Assembly: GCA_019694465.1 (NCBI GenBank)
Contig: JAIBBV010000020.1
Coordinates: 1 to 54,734 of the forward strand
Source of the DNA: Oligoflexia bacterium
GTDB lineage: Bacteria; Bdellovibrionota_C; UBA2361; JAFLCA01
Length of the DNA: 54,734 nt
Direction: 5' to 3'
Shown here piece after piece: positions 39,070 to 48,051 of the stretch. A program made the translations under genes and the position numbers. The notes under the pieces are model-generated. The model saw only the letters and a list, made by a program, of their open reading frames with translations, did not search any database and had not been told where the DNA came from. Each line of letters starts with the position of its first letter. Position 1 is the stretch's first letter.

Positions 39070-40761
39070 ATGAATACGGACTCAAAGCGCAAAGATTCAC
39101 CTGCGCTGATTATTGCGATCTCAGTCATATTGTTGTGTGCATTTTGCCTGCGCCTGGGGTTTGCTGCGACACGCGGTATTGGCTTCGACGAGGCTTGGGA
39201 CATTTTCGTGTCTCGTCAGGATAACCTGGCTCAGTTTTTTAAGGCGGTCAGCAGCACTTCGCACCCGCTTGGATTCTATGCGCTACTGCGTGCTTTTTCA
39301 CTTTTGGGCTACGCGCAATATATCGATCCACTGCCATCTGTTATTTGTGGGACATTGTCAATTTTCATATTCGGCCAAATTTTGGGCGCTTTAGGCCTGC
39401 CTCGTCTTTCTATACTTTCTGGAATGGCGATACTCGCCATGTCGCAAAGTCATATTTTGATCTCGGTGATAGTCAGGCCCTACATGCTAGCGATTTGCTG
39501 TATGCTAGCGAGCCTATACTACGCGATCGAAATTATTAGTTCCCGTTTCTCAAGGCAGTTATCGATTGATTTATTCTGGGCGTACCTGACTGCTGCATGC
39601 CTCTCGCACTTCTCTGCGCTATTGTTCTCAAGCGCTTTAGTCAGCGCAACGCTGCTAGTCATACTCGCAAACGAGGACTTACGCGTATCCCTAGCAAAAT
39701 CAGCCTTCTCGATTCAAGGTTTCTGTTACAAATTTCGAGCTGCACTCGTATGTCTTCTTATCTTCGCAACCTACCTATTTCTAACTTCGCAGGGCGGACT
39801 CTTCACTACCCCTCACCTTTTAGCGACTAAAGACCCGCTACAACTCACCCCCTATCGCTATCTAAAACCATACTTGCTGCAACCGAACCAAAGCGTTTTG
39901 GATTTTATTATTCATGCAATCGCAGCAGAATTTCACCTGTTTACTCCGCTTTCCAACATTCCTGCACTCTTTGCCGCTTTGCTTGGAGTCCTATTAGCGG
40001 GGGCTATGACGATAAAAGCTGTAAATTTAAGGAGCCCTGCGTTAAATGCGGCGAGTAAAGCCGGACGTCAACTTGTACTAATACTAGCTCCAATCGCATT
40101 TCTGCTGCTGCTTATTCTTGGCCTAATGGGGAAATATCCAGTTGGTGGCGAATTGAGGCAACAGTTTTTCCTTTTTCCCTGCCTCCTGGCTGCGGTGTTT
40201 GTACTTGTGGATAGCTTACCCACTAGATCTGCTTGGGGGATTGCCTTATGTGCACTTGCGGCTTTGAATCTTGCCACCCAACCTCTTGACGACGAAGAGT
40301 TCGGCAAACTTCCTCAGCTGACTAAACTTTCAACTCAACTTGAACCTGGCGCCTCTCTATATTTAGGACGCTGGACAGCCTTTACTTTCTTTGGGCAACA
40401 TCGTGACTGGAAGCTTAGCTTCGTGGAAGAGCAGGAGGGCCTGCAGCATTACGTAATGCGTCTTAACGATCGACTTATTAATCTGTATATCGATCCAACG
40501 CTATACTTTTCGCAGTTCCTTAGTAGCAATATACCAGATAAAACACGCGCATTAATGCAATCACGCAATTTATCCAAACTACTCTTGGTAGGCTTTCCAC
40601 AGGGCCGTATGAAATGCGAGATATGCAACCGGTCACAACTGCAAAACGGCCTTGCTAAGGCGCTTGGCTCTGACAAGTTTAAGGTTACGGTGCAGCGCGA
40701 ACGAACACCCAATGGAGAAGGCTTTGCTCTTATAGAGCGACTTAGTAGCGCTGGCGCCTAA
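39070..40761 (+). CDS. Polytopic membrane protein, GT39/PMT-like glycosyltransferase
   Basis: 563 residues with about ten hydrophobic segments. The motif GIGFDEAWDIFVSRQDN after the first segment has the Asp-Glu pair (about 40-41) seen in protein-mannosyltransferase-like GT39 and ArnT-type enzymes, followed by SSTSHPLGFYALLRAF where a conserved HPP or HPL loop is expected. The C-terminal 170 residues are soluble. It starts 50 bases after the large secreted protein, same strand; a role in glycosylating or exporting a substrate of that protein is only speculation. Confidence 0.72.
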   Translation: MNTDSKRKDSPALIIAISVILLCAFCLRLGFAATRGIGFDEAWDIFVSRQDNLAQFFKAVSSTSHPLGFYALLRAFSLLGYAQYIDPLPSVICGTLSIFIFGQILGALGLPRLSILSGMAILAMSQSHILISVIVRPYMLAICCMLASLYYAIEIISSRFSRQLSIDLFWAYLTAACLSHFSALLFSSALVSATLLVILANEDLRVSLAKSAFSIQGFCYKFRAALVCLLIFATYLFLTSQGGLFTTPHLLATKDPLQLTPYRYLKPYLLQPNQSVLDFIIHAIAAEFHLFTPLSNIPALFAALLGVLLAGAMTIKAVNLRSPALNAASKAGRQLVLILAPIAFLLLLILGLMGKYPVGGELRQQFFLFPCLLAAVFVLVDSLPTRSAWGIALCALAALNLATQPLDDEEFGKLPQLTKLSTQLEPGASLYLGRWTAFTFFGQHRDWKLSFVEEQEGLQHYVMRLNDRLINLYIDPTLYFSQFLSSNIPDKTRALMQSRNLSKLLLVGFPQGRMKCEICNRSQLQNGLAKALGSDKFKVTVQRERTPNGEGFALIERLSSAGA

Positions 40762-40786
40762 GTTCAGCAGCACGCCAACGGACAAG

Positions 40787-41527
40787 TTACAGCAATTTTG
40801 TCTGCCCAGCCAATAGCACTTCAAAAACTGCTGCGAGCAGCAAGGCCAAAATTGCAAGACATACAATCACTACACAAGCTCTACTTACTCTATAAAATTC
40901 ACTAGAGAGTAGATGATACTTAGTGCAGGCCTTCCCCAGGAAAGTCCCTGCCATTCCACCAAGCACATAGCCTAGCACCTCAAATATTAGGTGCGGCAAC
41001 AATGCTCCAACCATCAAAGCTCGGCTTACTAGCTCAATCTGTCCCCCAAAAACGAGGGGAGCTAAATTTTGGGACCAGTTCAAAGCATTCCAGGCCAACA
41101 CCAGCGTGAGGCCACCTGCCCCGTAAACAAGCGCAAGCACAAAGCTGGCAAGCAAAACTCCTCCGTTGTGCGCCAGAAGTAGTGAGAACGAATTGTTAAA
41201 TCGCGCAGACGCGACATTTAGGCCTAATGCCGGCTGAAAACAGAATATTTTATAAATAAAGGATGCCAGGAAAATTGCAGCAAACACGCGCACAAAGTAT
41301 GAAGCTAAATTTAAGTTAGCCTGATAGGGCGATTTACATTTTTCCCAGATACTGGCTCGATTAGCTTCCAACTGCTCCTGCGTAATACCAGCCAGCGAAA
41401 GAGCCAACAGCGCAGAACTAGCCATAACTTGTACGCTTGGGAAAAAATGTGCGCCGACCGCCACAGCGATAGCAGCGCTTAGAAATGCTACACAGGCCTG
41501 GCGCTGAACAAAACTAGTTGGACCCAC
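40787..41527 (-). CDS. SpoIIM-like polytopic membrane protein
   Basis: 246 residues with about five or six membrane segments. LLAHNGGVLLASFVLALVYG and GGLTLVLAWNAL, then LLPHLIFEVLGYVLGGMAGT, match the pattern of the stage II sporulation protein M (SpoIIM/DUF95) family: a helix with HN, a glycine-rich loop and the PH-x3-E motif. The organism shows no other sign of sporulation, and family members are common in non-sporulating bacteria and archaea. GTG start, overlapping the upstream Thr/Pro-rich gene by 14 bases, so the two are coupled. Confidence 0.72.
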   Translation of the reverse strand: MGPTSFVQRQACVAFLSAAIAVAVGAHFFPSVQVMASSALLALSLAGITQEQLEANRASIWEKCKSPYQANLNLASYFVRVFAAIFLASFIYKIFCFQPALGLNVASARFNNSFSLLLAHNGGVLLASFVLALVYGAGGLTLVLAWNALNWSQNLAPLVFGGQIELVSRALMVGALLPHLIFEVLGYVLGGMAGTFLGKACTKYHLLSSEFYRVSRACVVIVCLAILALLLAAVFEVLLAGQTKLL

Positions 41528-42359
41528 TCTTACTCTTTACCGTCAACTTTGTAGTCTTTTTGCCTGCCTTTGTGGGCGTGGGTTTAGGTGTCTTTGTTGG
41601 TGCAGGGCGACTCTGAGATGTCGACTGCGTAGGAGTGGCGGGCACAGTTGTAGGCCTTGCTGCTTGTGTAGTGGGAACAACAGTGGGCACTGTTGTTCTA
41701 GGGGTGGATGTGGCAGCTGGATTAGTTGTCGAATTTGGAACCGTAGGTTCTTGCTTCGGCGTGGCAGTAGGCGCAGTAGTTGTAGGACCTGGAGTCGCTG
41801 TCTTGGGAACCGAAGTTGTAGTAACCGGTGTCGGTGTCTTTGGGACAGTCGTTGTAGTAATTGGAGTTGCTGTCTTTGGGACTGTAGTTAGACTTGGGGT
41901 TGGCTGTGGTGAATTCAATGTTGGAAGAGGCCCTGTTATACCTCCTATACCTCCGACCGGAGTTGGAGAGGATATTCCTGATGTTACCTTTGGCACTGCC
42001 AGAGTTGTAACAGTGGGAAGAACTGGGGGGACGGAGACCCGTGCGATTGGGGTGACCGTTGGAGCAAATGTTGGTTGCGCAATGGTTGGCACTGCTGTTG
42101 GCGCGCGCCGTGTAGGAACCGGCGTTGGAGTTGAATTAGCAACACGCCTAGCACGCGGCCATGGCGCAATCTCATCATCATCCGCTAGTATTGTCATGAT
42201 TAGCGCGGACTCGGCCCCGGCCTTTGAAAAATCTTCGTCTGATATCGCTTCTCCAGCCCCGCGACCTAGTAAATTCGTATTTTTGCTAACAAGGAAAACA
42301 CCCGCTACTATGGCTATAACAAGCACTCCGGTTGGCCACAAACGAAGAAATTTTTCCAT
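41514..42359 (-). CDS. Membrane-anchored protein with long Thr/Pro-rich tail
   Basis: 281 residues: one membrane segment at about 8-24 (PTGVLVIAIVAGVFLV), a short acidic region (about 38-65), then some 200 residues dominated by Thr, Pro, Val and Ser. A 12-residue unit of the type VPKTATPITTTT repeats three times at about 160-195. The last 25 residues are basic (KTPKPTPTKAGKKTTK). The tail is probably disordered and periplasmic, perhaps a glycosylation target or a wall- or LPS-binding spacer. It overlaps the SpoIIM-like gene. No family recognised. Confidence 0.65.
   Translation of the reverse strand: MEKFLRLWPTGVLVIAIVAGVFLVSKNTNLLGRGAGEAISDEDFSKAGAESALIMTILADDDEIAPWPRARRVANSTPTPVPTRRAPTAVPTIAQPTFAPTVTPIARVSVPPVLPTVTTLAVPKVTSGISSPTPVGGIGGITGPLPTLNSPQPTPSLTTVPKTATPITTTTVPKTPTPVTTTSVPKTATPGPTTTAPTATPKQEPTVPNSTTNPAATSTPRTTVPTVVPTTQAARPTTVPATPTQSTSQSRPAPTKTPKPTPTKAGKKTTKLTVKSKSGSN
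41775..41882 (-). repeat. Three 36-bp tandem repeats inside the Thr/Pro-rich gene
   Basis: Three in-frame units encode VPK-T-x-TP-x-x-TTT variants. Units differ at several third positions and a few residues, so the array is not freshly duplicated. The flanking sequence is a degenerate continuation of the same composition. Confidence 0.7.
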
Positions 42360-42406
42360 CTTTTTACGCAGCCAATCTTAGCGCCCCAAACAAGCGACCC
42401 CGACCA

Positions 42407-42916
42407 TTAACGCAAACCAGAATTATTCACAGTAAGCGTGCATGAAATTGTATCAGCGGTATCGACCCAAATACTCATTGATAAAGTATGGGGCCCCGGA
42501 TCGTCATTATAACGCGCTGGACGAACACTCAACTCTAGCATTAAACGAGCTGGATTATTCATCGCAATTAGCGCCTGCCGATAGCAATCCTTTAGGCGCG
42601 CCTCAAGAATTGCCATCCTTTCGGGGGTAGCACCAGCAAAGCCAGCAGTTGGGAGACTCAATGAAATATAGCGCTGATCAGCGCTTCGGTCGGCAAAGCT
42701 ATTCCACCCGGCAGCAGCTGGCGAACGACACTGGATATAGCCTCCGAATCCAATCAGTAGAACAGCTGTGCCTGTGATGCCCTGAGTCTGGGCACTGGCA
42801 GCAGCGGATGTGCCAGCGAAGATAATCTCACACTGCAAATCCTGCGCATGCGCGGACTGGATCGTGCCTAAAACTAGAAAAAACAGAGCGGCTAAAGTGA
42901 TAAGGGAACGTTTCAT
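42407..42916 (-). CDS. Secreted protein of unknown function
   Basis: 169 residues from the ATG at 42916, which gives a standard signal peptide (MKRSLITLAALFFLVLGT, cleavage near AHA). The frame is open to 42991 without a good site. The mature part has three or four cysteines (CEIIF, IQCRSP, KDCYRQ, SCTLTV) and reads as beta-rich, with GLR at the end. No family recognised. It lies 47 bases before the Thr/Pro-rich gene on the same strand and may be the first gene of that unit. Confidence 0.6.
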   Translation of the reverse strand: MKRSLITLAALFFLVLGTIQSAHAQDLQCEIIFAGTSAAASAQTQGITGTAVLLIGFGGYIQCRSPAAAGWNSFADRSADQRYISLSLPTAGFAGATPERMAILEARLKDCYRQALIAMNNPARLMLELSVRPARYNDDPGPHTLSMSIWVDTADTISCTLTVNNSGLR

Positions 42917-43094
42917 GTTTGCCTCGCAAGCTACAAGCCAAAACTTCATGCCAGCGAGACTAACAGGCGCCCAGTGCGTGGAATAGACCAAAAGTTACAA
43001 GCACCATTTAAAGCTGAATTCGGAATTCAAGTTATGGACGTAATTCTTGGATTAAACAACGCAGTAGAACTTACCAACTCAGCTTAACTCCCTT

Positions 43095-43829
43095 CTACCA
43101 AGAGCCAATCTCCGTTAAGAAAGCCACTGCTAGCTTTAAATCCTCGGGGGTAGTGATCTTCATGTTTCTACGTTCACCCATAACCAGGGAAACCTCATGC
43201 ACCCGTGCCACTAACGAGGCATCGTCTGTCGCATTCAATACTGACTCTTGATGTGCTTTCCACAGCAACTCAAACCAAAACACTTGCGGTGTCTGAATCG
43301 ACCACATGCCATCACGCGGCACGCTCTGCGCGTATAGTGGCTCACGATTGTTAGTGCCAAGGCACAAGCTATCAACGCAAGGCACAGCTGCCGTAGCTGC
43401 GCCACTTCCCTCTGCGACGCGCACCACACGCCGCACGCACTCCGCACTAACCAGGCAGCGCGCGGCATCATGTACGGCCACCAGGGTTTTCTCTGTTGGA
43501 GCACAGTGCTGTCGGGCGAACTGCAACGCGCGCCATACAGACTCACGGCGCTCAGCACCACCAACAACAAGTCGCACACTGTCATTAGCAGGCAGCACCG
43601 CCTCAAACTCGGATTGGCTTCCGTCAGGGACTGCTATTAATAAATGAGAGAAAAGTTGGGTAGAGAGGAGAGTATCCACTGTGCGCCGCAGCAAAGGCAC
43701 ACCAGCCAACTCACACAGAGCCTTTGGTCGCTGCGCAGCCAGCCTCACGCCGCTTCCCGCCGCGGGAACGATTGCGATGTATCCCGCAGCAGGCGCAGTC
43801 ACAAGAAAAGCAACGAAAGAATCAGGCAA
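43095..43829 (-). CDS. ispD: 2-C-methyl-D-erythritol 4-phosphate cytidylyltransferase
   Basis: Third enzyme of the MEP isoprenoid pathway; couples MEP to CTP. 244 residues from a TTG at 43829; a GTG at 43802 would give a more usual N-terminus (nine residues shorter). The nucleotide-binding loop IVPAAGSGVRLAAQRPKAL, VHDAARCLV and the later TPQVFWF and TDDASLV segments are all present. It starts four bases after the carD stop, on the same transcript. IspF is not fused or adjacent. Confidence 0.93.
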   Translation of the reverse strand: MPDSFVAFLVTAPAAGYIAIVPAAGSGVRLAAQRPKALCELAGVPLLRRTVDTLLSTQLFSHLLIAVPDGSQSEFEAVLPANDSVRLVVGGAERRESVWRALQFARQHCAPTEKTLVAVHDAARCLVSAECVRRVVRVAEGSGAATAAVPCVDSLCLGTNNREPLYAQSVPRDGMWSIQTPQVFWFELLWKAHQESVLNATDDASLVARVHEVSLVMGERRNMKITTPEDLKLAVAFLTEIGSW

Positions 43830-43832
43830 CGC

Positions 43833-44324
43833 CTATGCGAAAATCTCCTGCAGCTCGCCCATCACCTTTTCCTGGCTCCTGGACTTAGCGATAGCGATTT
43901 CTGACACCAGCAGGCTTTGCGCCATATCAAGCATCTTCTTCTCGCCAAAGGAGAGTTCCTTTTCGGAACTTAACACTGAGAGATCGCGCAAAACTTCAGC
44001 AATCTCGAACACTGACCCAGTTTTAATTTTTTGAGAATATTCGCGAAAACGACGATTCCAAGTTTGGGTATCAATTTTAATCGTTCTAGTGCGAAGTATT
44101 TGATAAACTTTTTCAACAGCCTTTCTATCAACAACCTTACGAAGTCCAACAGATTCAGCCTGGCCTACCGGCACGGATATCTTCATTCCGGTTTCAATAA
44201 TAGCAATTTCGAAGAATTGAGCTTCCGTGCCTCCAATATTTTTTGCCTTTAGTGCATTGATTTCGCCGACGCCGTGACCAGGATAGACGACCTTGTCGCC
44301 TACTTTAAACGACTTGATGCTCAA
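43833..44324 (-). CDS. carD: CarD-type transcription regulator
   Basis: RNA polymerase-binding regulator of the CarD/CdnL/TRCF family. I take the TTG at 44324 as start because GGAAGGAG lies six bases upstream and the CarD domain begins right after it; this gives 163 residues. The frame is open to 44450 but that extension has no family similarity. The RNAP-interacting domain reads FKVGDKVVYPGHGVGEINAL and ISVPVGQAESVGLRKV; the C-terminal helical part carries WNRRFREYSQKIKTGSVFEI. Such proteins stabilise open complexes, especially at ribosomal RNA promoters. Cotranscribed with ispD. Confidence 0.92.
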   Translation of the reverse strand: MSIKSFKVGDKVVYPGHGVGEINALKAKNIGGTEAQFFEIAIIETGMKISVPVGQAESVGLRKVVDRKAVEKVYQILRTRTIKIDTQTWNRRFREYSQKIKTGSVFEIAEVLRDLSVLSSEKELSFGEKKMLDMAQSLLVSEIAIAKSRSQEKVMGELQEIFA

Positions 44325-44733
44325 GCTGTGCTCCTTCCAATAGATTCTGCTTCGGGCGCGGGCTGCAAGAACTGCAGACCACTCACTGCTAAAATCCCTT
44401 TCAAACCGGTTACAACCTTTTGGTACTGTCGGGGCGCTAACGAAATACACCCCGCCAAAGTCCCCGCAGTATAGCGTAATGACAGTGGCTGGTCAAATTG
44501 CAGCAGGTGCGATAAACTGCCTAACTCTCTGATTGCACTAGAAATACAACCTAGCTTCAGAACTCAAGTAAGTGCTCAGATGGGTAAAAATTGTCACGAT
44601 TCCAGCCTGTTGGAAGCTGAGCTTTATCGGTTCTTCAGCGTCCAACAGCCCATATCGAGGCTGGGACAATCTGTAGGCCTAAGAACTCAAATGGAAAAGT
44701 TTTGGGACAAGACTGATTTAGGCCGGTAAAATT
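44325..44733. other. Intergenic region between ferredoxin and carD genes
   Basis: About 409 bases with no gene. It holds the carD ribosome site at its low end and a strong imperfect hairpin at 44602-44664. No -35/-10 pair was convincing. The 44325-44450 part is an open extension of the carD frame with no recognised homology. Confidence 0.4.
44602..44664. promoter_or_regulatory. Long stem-loop between ferredoxin and carD genes
   Basis: CTGTTGGA (44607-44614) pairs with TCCAACAG (44641-44648); after one A-G mismatch GCTGA (44616-44620) pairs with TCAGC (44635-44639), leaving a 14-nt loop. A further CCAGCC (44602-44607) to GGCTGG (44659-44664) pairing is possible outside. On the minus strand a T5 run comes about 10 bases after the outer arm. 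It could be a terminator of the ABC-F/ferredoxin unit or a leader element of carD. Only the pairing is directly seen. Confidence 0.4.
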
Positions 44734-45111
44734 CTACGCCTCAAGTCCCCGTGCAAAGCAGAACTCCTGCACTATTCGCCCCCCGATCAGATGCTCTTGA
44801 ATGATCCGCTCAAGCACCTCTGGTGCACAAGAGTGATACCAAACACCCTCGGGATAAACCACTGCAATTGGGCCACGCGTGCATAGACGCAGGCAATTTG
44901 CCTTAGTGCGCTGAATTATAATTTCTGGTCGCGCCAGCTGCAGCTCCTGCAAGCGACGCTTAAGATACTCCCAGGCCTGCTTGGAGTCCTGGGCTGAGCA
45001 ACACTTGGGGCTAGTCGGCTCAGCGCACAAAAATATGTGCCGCGTGGTGGCTGACAACTTGAGGCTAGCCGACTTCTCAATCAGTTTATTGACGCTACCG
45101 TCATCGCTCAC
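44734..45111 (-). CDS. Thioredoxin-like [2Fe-2S] ferredoxin
   Basis: 125 residues. The fold and cluster ligands of the thioredoxin-like ferredoxin family are visible: IFLCAEP and SPKCC in the first half, then the late pair in [20 protein letters not shown]. The spacing of the last two cysteines (CLRLC, Cys-x3-Cys) is typical. A probable electron carrier of unknown partner. GTG start overlapping the ABC-F stop as GTGA, so the genes are coupled, an unusual pairing. Confidence 0.88.
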   Translation of the reverse strand: MSDDGSVNKLIEKSASLKLSATTRHIFLCAEPTSPKCCSAQDSKQAWEYLKRRLQELQLARPEIIIQRTKANCLRLCTRGPIAVVYPEGVWYHSCAPEVLERIIQEHLIGGRIVQEFCFARGLEA

Positions 45112-46913
45112 GAATTCTCCCGCTCTAGCTTAGTTTTTTCATTGCTCAATTGCTCCAGCTCGGCGAAAGCCTCATCGATAGACTGGGATATCTCACCTAA
45201 TTGGACGGCGCAGTCTCCTACTTTGTCCATATCACTGGCCTGAGTGGCAGCTTCCAGGTCAGACTCCAGCTTTTTTTGTTGCAGCTCAAGTCCTGTTATT
45301 TTTCCCTCGCTGGCGACAATCTTCCGTTCCAAGGTGCGTATTCGACGCGCTGCCATCTCCTGTGGAGAACGCCTGTCACGTTCGCCCTTCTCCTTGCTAT
45401 CCGCAGCGCGCGATTTACTGACGCTATTATCGTCGCCCCAACCACCCTGCTCTAAGAAATAGTCATATCCGTGCAACAATACACGGGGGGTTTCGCCATC
45501 AAACACTACCAGTTTATTGGCGAGCTCACGCAAAAGCAGCTCACTATGCGTCACTATAATCAGCGCTCCTTGATAGCGCTTCAAACTTGCCAGCAAAGAG
45601 TCAATTGACTGCATATCAAGATGGTTGGTCGGCTCATCCAGCAATAACAAATTGGTTTTAAGGGCTAGAATTTTACCCAATAGCACCCGGCTCTTTTCGC
45701 CCCCGGAAAGAACTGAAATCTTCTTTAGTGCATCATCGCCACTAAACATCATCGTACCGCAAATAGCGCGCACCGCTGTGCGGCCCAAAGCTGGGTTAGC
45801 GTGATCGATTTCCTCCTCCACCGTGAGCCCTGGAGCAAGTCGATCAATATTTGTCTGACCAAAATATCCTAGGCGAGTGTGCTGGTTAAAACTCACCGAA
45901 CCAGCAACTGCTGGCATTTCTCCTGCAATCAGCTTAAGCAGCGTCGATTTACCCTTTCCATTTTTACCGATTACGCCAATACGATCGCCACGATTCACTG
46001 TCAAAGAGAGCTGGCTGATTAACTCTGGGCCACCCGGATAATTGAAGCTAATCGATGTCGCTTCGGCCATAATCTTACCTTCGAAAGGGGCCTCACGGAA
46101 TTCGAATTCCAAATTCGCAATGGCCGACAGCTCCTCTTTCTCACCCATTCTCTCAAGGGCCTTAATTTTGGATTGTACTAAAGCAGCCTTACTGGCTTGA
46201 GCGCGGAAGCGCGCAATAAACTCTTCCAGCTCCTTGCGCTTCTTAGCCTCGTTTTGACGCGTTTTCTCGTACACCGCCTCATCGACCGCTACCTGAGCAT
46301 ATAACTTTTCCGTAGGGCCCTGAATTTTCCTAACGCTACCACGATGAATAAGCATCGTATGCGTGGTGACGGAGTCCATGAATGCACGATCATGAGATAT
46401 AATAATTAGTTCCCCTTTCCACGCTCTAAGGAAAGCGGTTAGCCAACGGACTGAAACGATATCAAGATAGTTAGTCGGCTCGTCTAGTAACAGCAAATCT
46501 GGCTCCGACAGAAGAAGCTTGGCCAAATTTAAGCGAATTTGAAAGCCTCCCGAGAATGAAGCCGGCGATTTTGCAAAATCAGGTTCAGCAAAGCCTAATC
46601 CCTGCAATATAATTTCTGCACGATACTCCTGATCTCTTTGGTCTTCTGGAAGTCCTAAACACACCTCATCCAAAATACTTGGCTCACTGAAGCGCAGGTG
46701 TTGCGCTAAATGACCAACACGATATCCACGTGGCAGCAAAATAGCGCCTTCATCAGCTGTTTCAGTGCCAAGGATCAGGCGAAAGAGTGTAGACTTACCA
46801 CAGCCATTGCGCCCGATTAAGCCCAGACGCTCCCCGCGCTGCATGCCGAAGGTAACATCCTCGAATAGGATTTGATCGCCATAAATTTTGGTTAGCCCGG
46901 ATACTTGCAACAT
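45108..46913 (-). CDS. ABC-F ATPase (Uup/YheS-like)
   Basis: 601 residues with two ABC domains and no membrane domain. Domain 1: Walker [10 protein letters not shown], signature FSGGFQIR, Walker [14 protein letters not shown] linker of charged helices ([20 protein letters not shown]) follows at about 215-250, as in the P-site tRNA interaction motif. Domain 2: Walker [10 protein letters not shown], signature LSGGEKSR, Walker [15 protein letters not shown]-terminal coiled coil (about 515-600) as in Uup. Acts on ribosomes in the cytoplasm; the exact subfamily (Uup, YheS or a resistance type) cannot be fixed by eye. Confidence 0.93.
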   Translation of the reverse strand: MLQVSGLTKIYGDQILFEDVTFGMQRGERLGLIGRNGCGKSTLFRLILGTETADEGAILLPRGYRVGHLAQHLRFSEPSILDEVCLGLPEDQRDQEYRAEIILQGLGFAEPDFAKSPASFSGGFQIRLNLAKLLLSEPDLLLLDEPTNYLDIVSVRWLTAFLRAWKGELIIISHDRAFMDSVTTHTMLIHRGSVRKIQGPTEKLYAQVAVDEAVYEKTRQNEAKKRKELEEFIARFRAQASKAALVQSKIKALERMGEKEELSAIANLEFEFREAPFEGKIMAEATSISFNYPGGPELISQLSLTVNRGDRIGVIGKNGKGKSTLLKLIAGEMPAVAGSVSFNQHTRLGYFGQTNIDRLAPGLTVEEEIDHANPALGRTAVRAICGTMMFSGDDALKKISVLSGGEKSRVLLGKILALKTNLLLLDEPTNHLDMQSIDSLLASLKRYQGALIIVTHSELLLRELANKLVVFDGETPRVLLHGYDYFLEQGGWGDDNSVSKSRAADSKEKGERDRRSPQEMAARRIRTLERKIVASEGKITGLELQQKKLESDLEAATQASDMDKVGDCAVQLGEISQSIDEAFAELEQLSNEKTKLERENS

Positions 46914-46999
46914 ACTTCGCCCCTAACGAGGAAGAGCGGAGTATGCGCATTTTAGCCCGTTTTTGGAAGAGGGCCGAGCATGGCAGAATGGGGCTAGCA

Positions 47000-47767
47000 C
47001 TAACTAACCTGCAGATCAATCAAGGCATGCATCCCAAGATCTAGCAGCGGCACGTTTGACACCAATCGCTCTGATACCCCCTTACGACCATCGCCTAAGC
47101 GCGTCCTACCATCGCCCGCAAAAAGCTCCCGCAACCCAAGCGTGTGATATAGGAATGCTCGCACTGCTGCTGCGCTCTGGTCGGAAGCTAAGAAGTTCGG
47201 GACGCTCATAAACCCGGGGTCACTCGGCCCACGCTTATGTGCAGCTATAATGCCACCAGCCTGCCGATCAAATTCTACGAATGGTCGCGCCCTTAATTCA
47301 TCACTGTGCTGAACAAGTCGTCCCTTAAGTTCTGGATAGGCTCGTTCTGCGGCTTGAAGTACATTGTGCCAAGTTGCCTCAATACTAGGCAAAGCACCTG
47401 CTTCCGCGCAAACGCATAGACGAAATTGCGCCCCCGCGGCGAGGAAGAAAGCAGTATCCGCCGAAGAGTATCCAATTGTATTTAGAATTTCTGCGCCAGA
47501 GCGTCCGATGAAATGATTTAAGGCATCATGCCCGGTAACTAAGGCAAGACGGCGATCAAGATCAGATGTAAGTCTTGTAAAATGGTCAGGCTGAGTACCT
47601 CTCAGCACGCGTCCAAAAATTCCCTCAATTGGCGCTGATGGGCGCACACCGGCTACAAATGCGGCTGTGTACTCGGAGACAGGGTCAGCCCCCTTACCGG
47701 CATATTCATGGGAGTGGCTGCCGGGAAGACCCTGGAGCGGCCGCGGATTTGGTTGTGGAGAAACCAT
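47000..47767 (-). CDS. Protein of unknown function
   Basis: 255 residues from the ATG at 47767, which has TAGGAAG six bases upstream; the frame is open 12 codons further. Soluble, without signal peptide; the first 35 residues are Pro/Gly-rich. Later text (NHFIGRSGAEILNTIGYSSA, ATWHNVLQAAERAYPELKGR, SAAAVRAFLYHTLGLRELFA) is mixed alpha/beta. No motif or family recognised. It lies between the ABC-F gene and the IS element. Codon use looks like that of its neighbours. Confidence 0.55.
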   Translation of the reverse strand: MVSPQPNPRPLQGLPGSHSHEYAGKGADPVSEYTAAFVAGVRPSAPIEGIFGRVLRGTQPDHFTRLTSDLDRRLALVTGHDALNHFIGRSGAEILNTIGYSSADTAFFLAAGAQFRLCVCAEAGALPSIEATWHNVLQAAERAYPELKGRLVQHSDELRARPFVEFDRQAGGIIAAHKRGPSDPGFMSVPNFLASDQSAAAVRAFLYHTLGLRELFAGDGRTRLGDGRKGVSERLVSNVPLLDLGMHALIDLQVS

Positions 47768-47979
47768 TTTACTTCCTACCTTGACCACCACACCCAAGAG
47801 CACGAAGAATACAATACAAAGACAGGCTAATCCATCAGCTGCTCAGCGGACTTGCCACATAATAGTTAAGGAATATTAGACCTTTGCACTTTTGGCTGGC
47901 GTGTAGGCTTGCTTAAACTTCCCCAAAACGCCCGCCCTCGCAAATGTACGTCTCTACTGCAAGCAGCAACACAAGTCAT

Positions 47980-48016
47980 TTCAAAAATAGGTTCCTGCCT
48001 GCTCTGTAGAAAAGAC
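47980..48016 (+). repeat. Left terminal inverted repeat of the IS
   Basis: Pairs with 48957-48992. The outermost nine bases (TTCAAAAAT) and the inner 18 bases (47999-48016, CTGCTCTGTAGAAAAGAC) are identical in inverted orientation; the ten bases between have diverged. Confidence 0.75.
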
Positions 48017-48051
48017 AGTATATATCTAGATTAGGAGAAATCTGGCATAGA

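Noticed and set aside
41775..41882. Tandem repeats considered as a CRISPR-like array
   Set aside because: Units are contiguous, in frame and protein-coding, with no spacers.
41635..42381. 248-codon open frame on the plus strand opposite the Thr/Pro-rich gene (Val/Gly-rich)
   Set aside because: Complement of Thr/Pro codons yields Val/Gly codons without stops. The minus-strand frame has a membrane anchor and coupling to the next gene; the plus-strand one has neither a ribosome site nor domain text.
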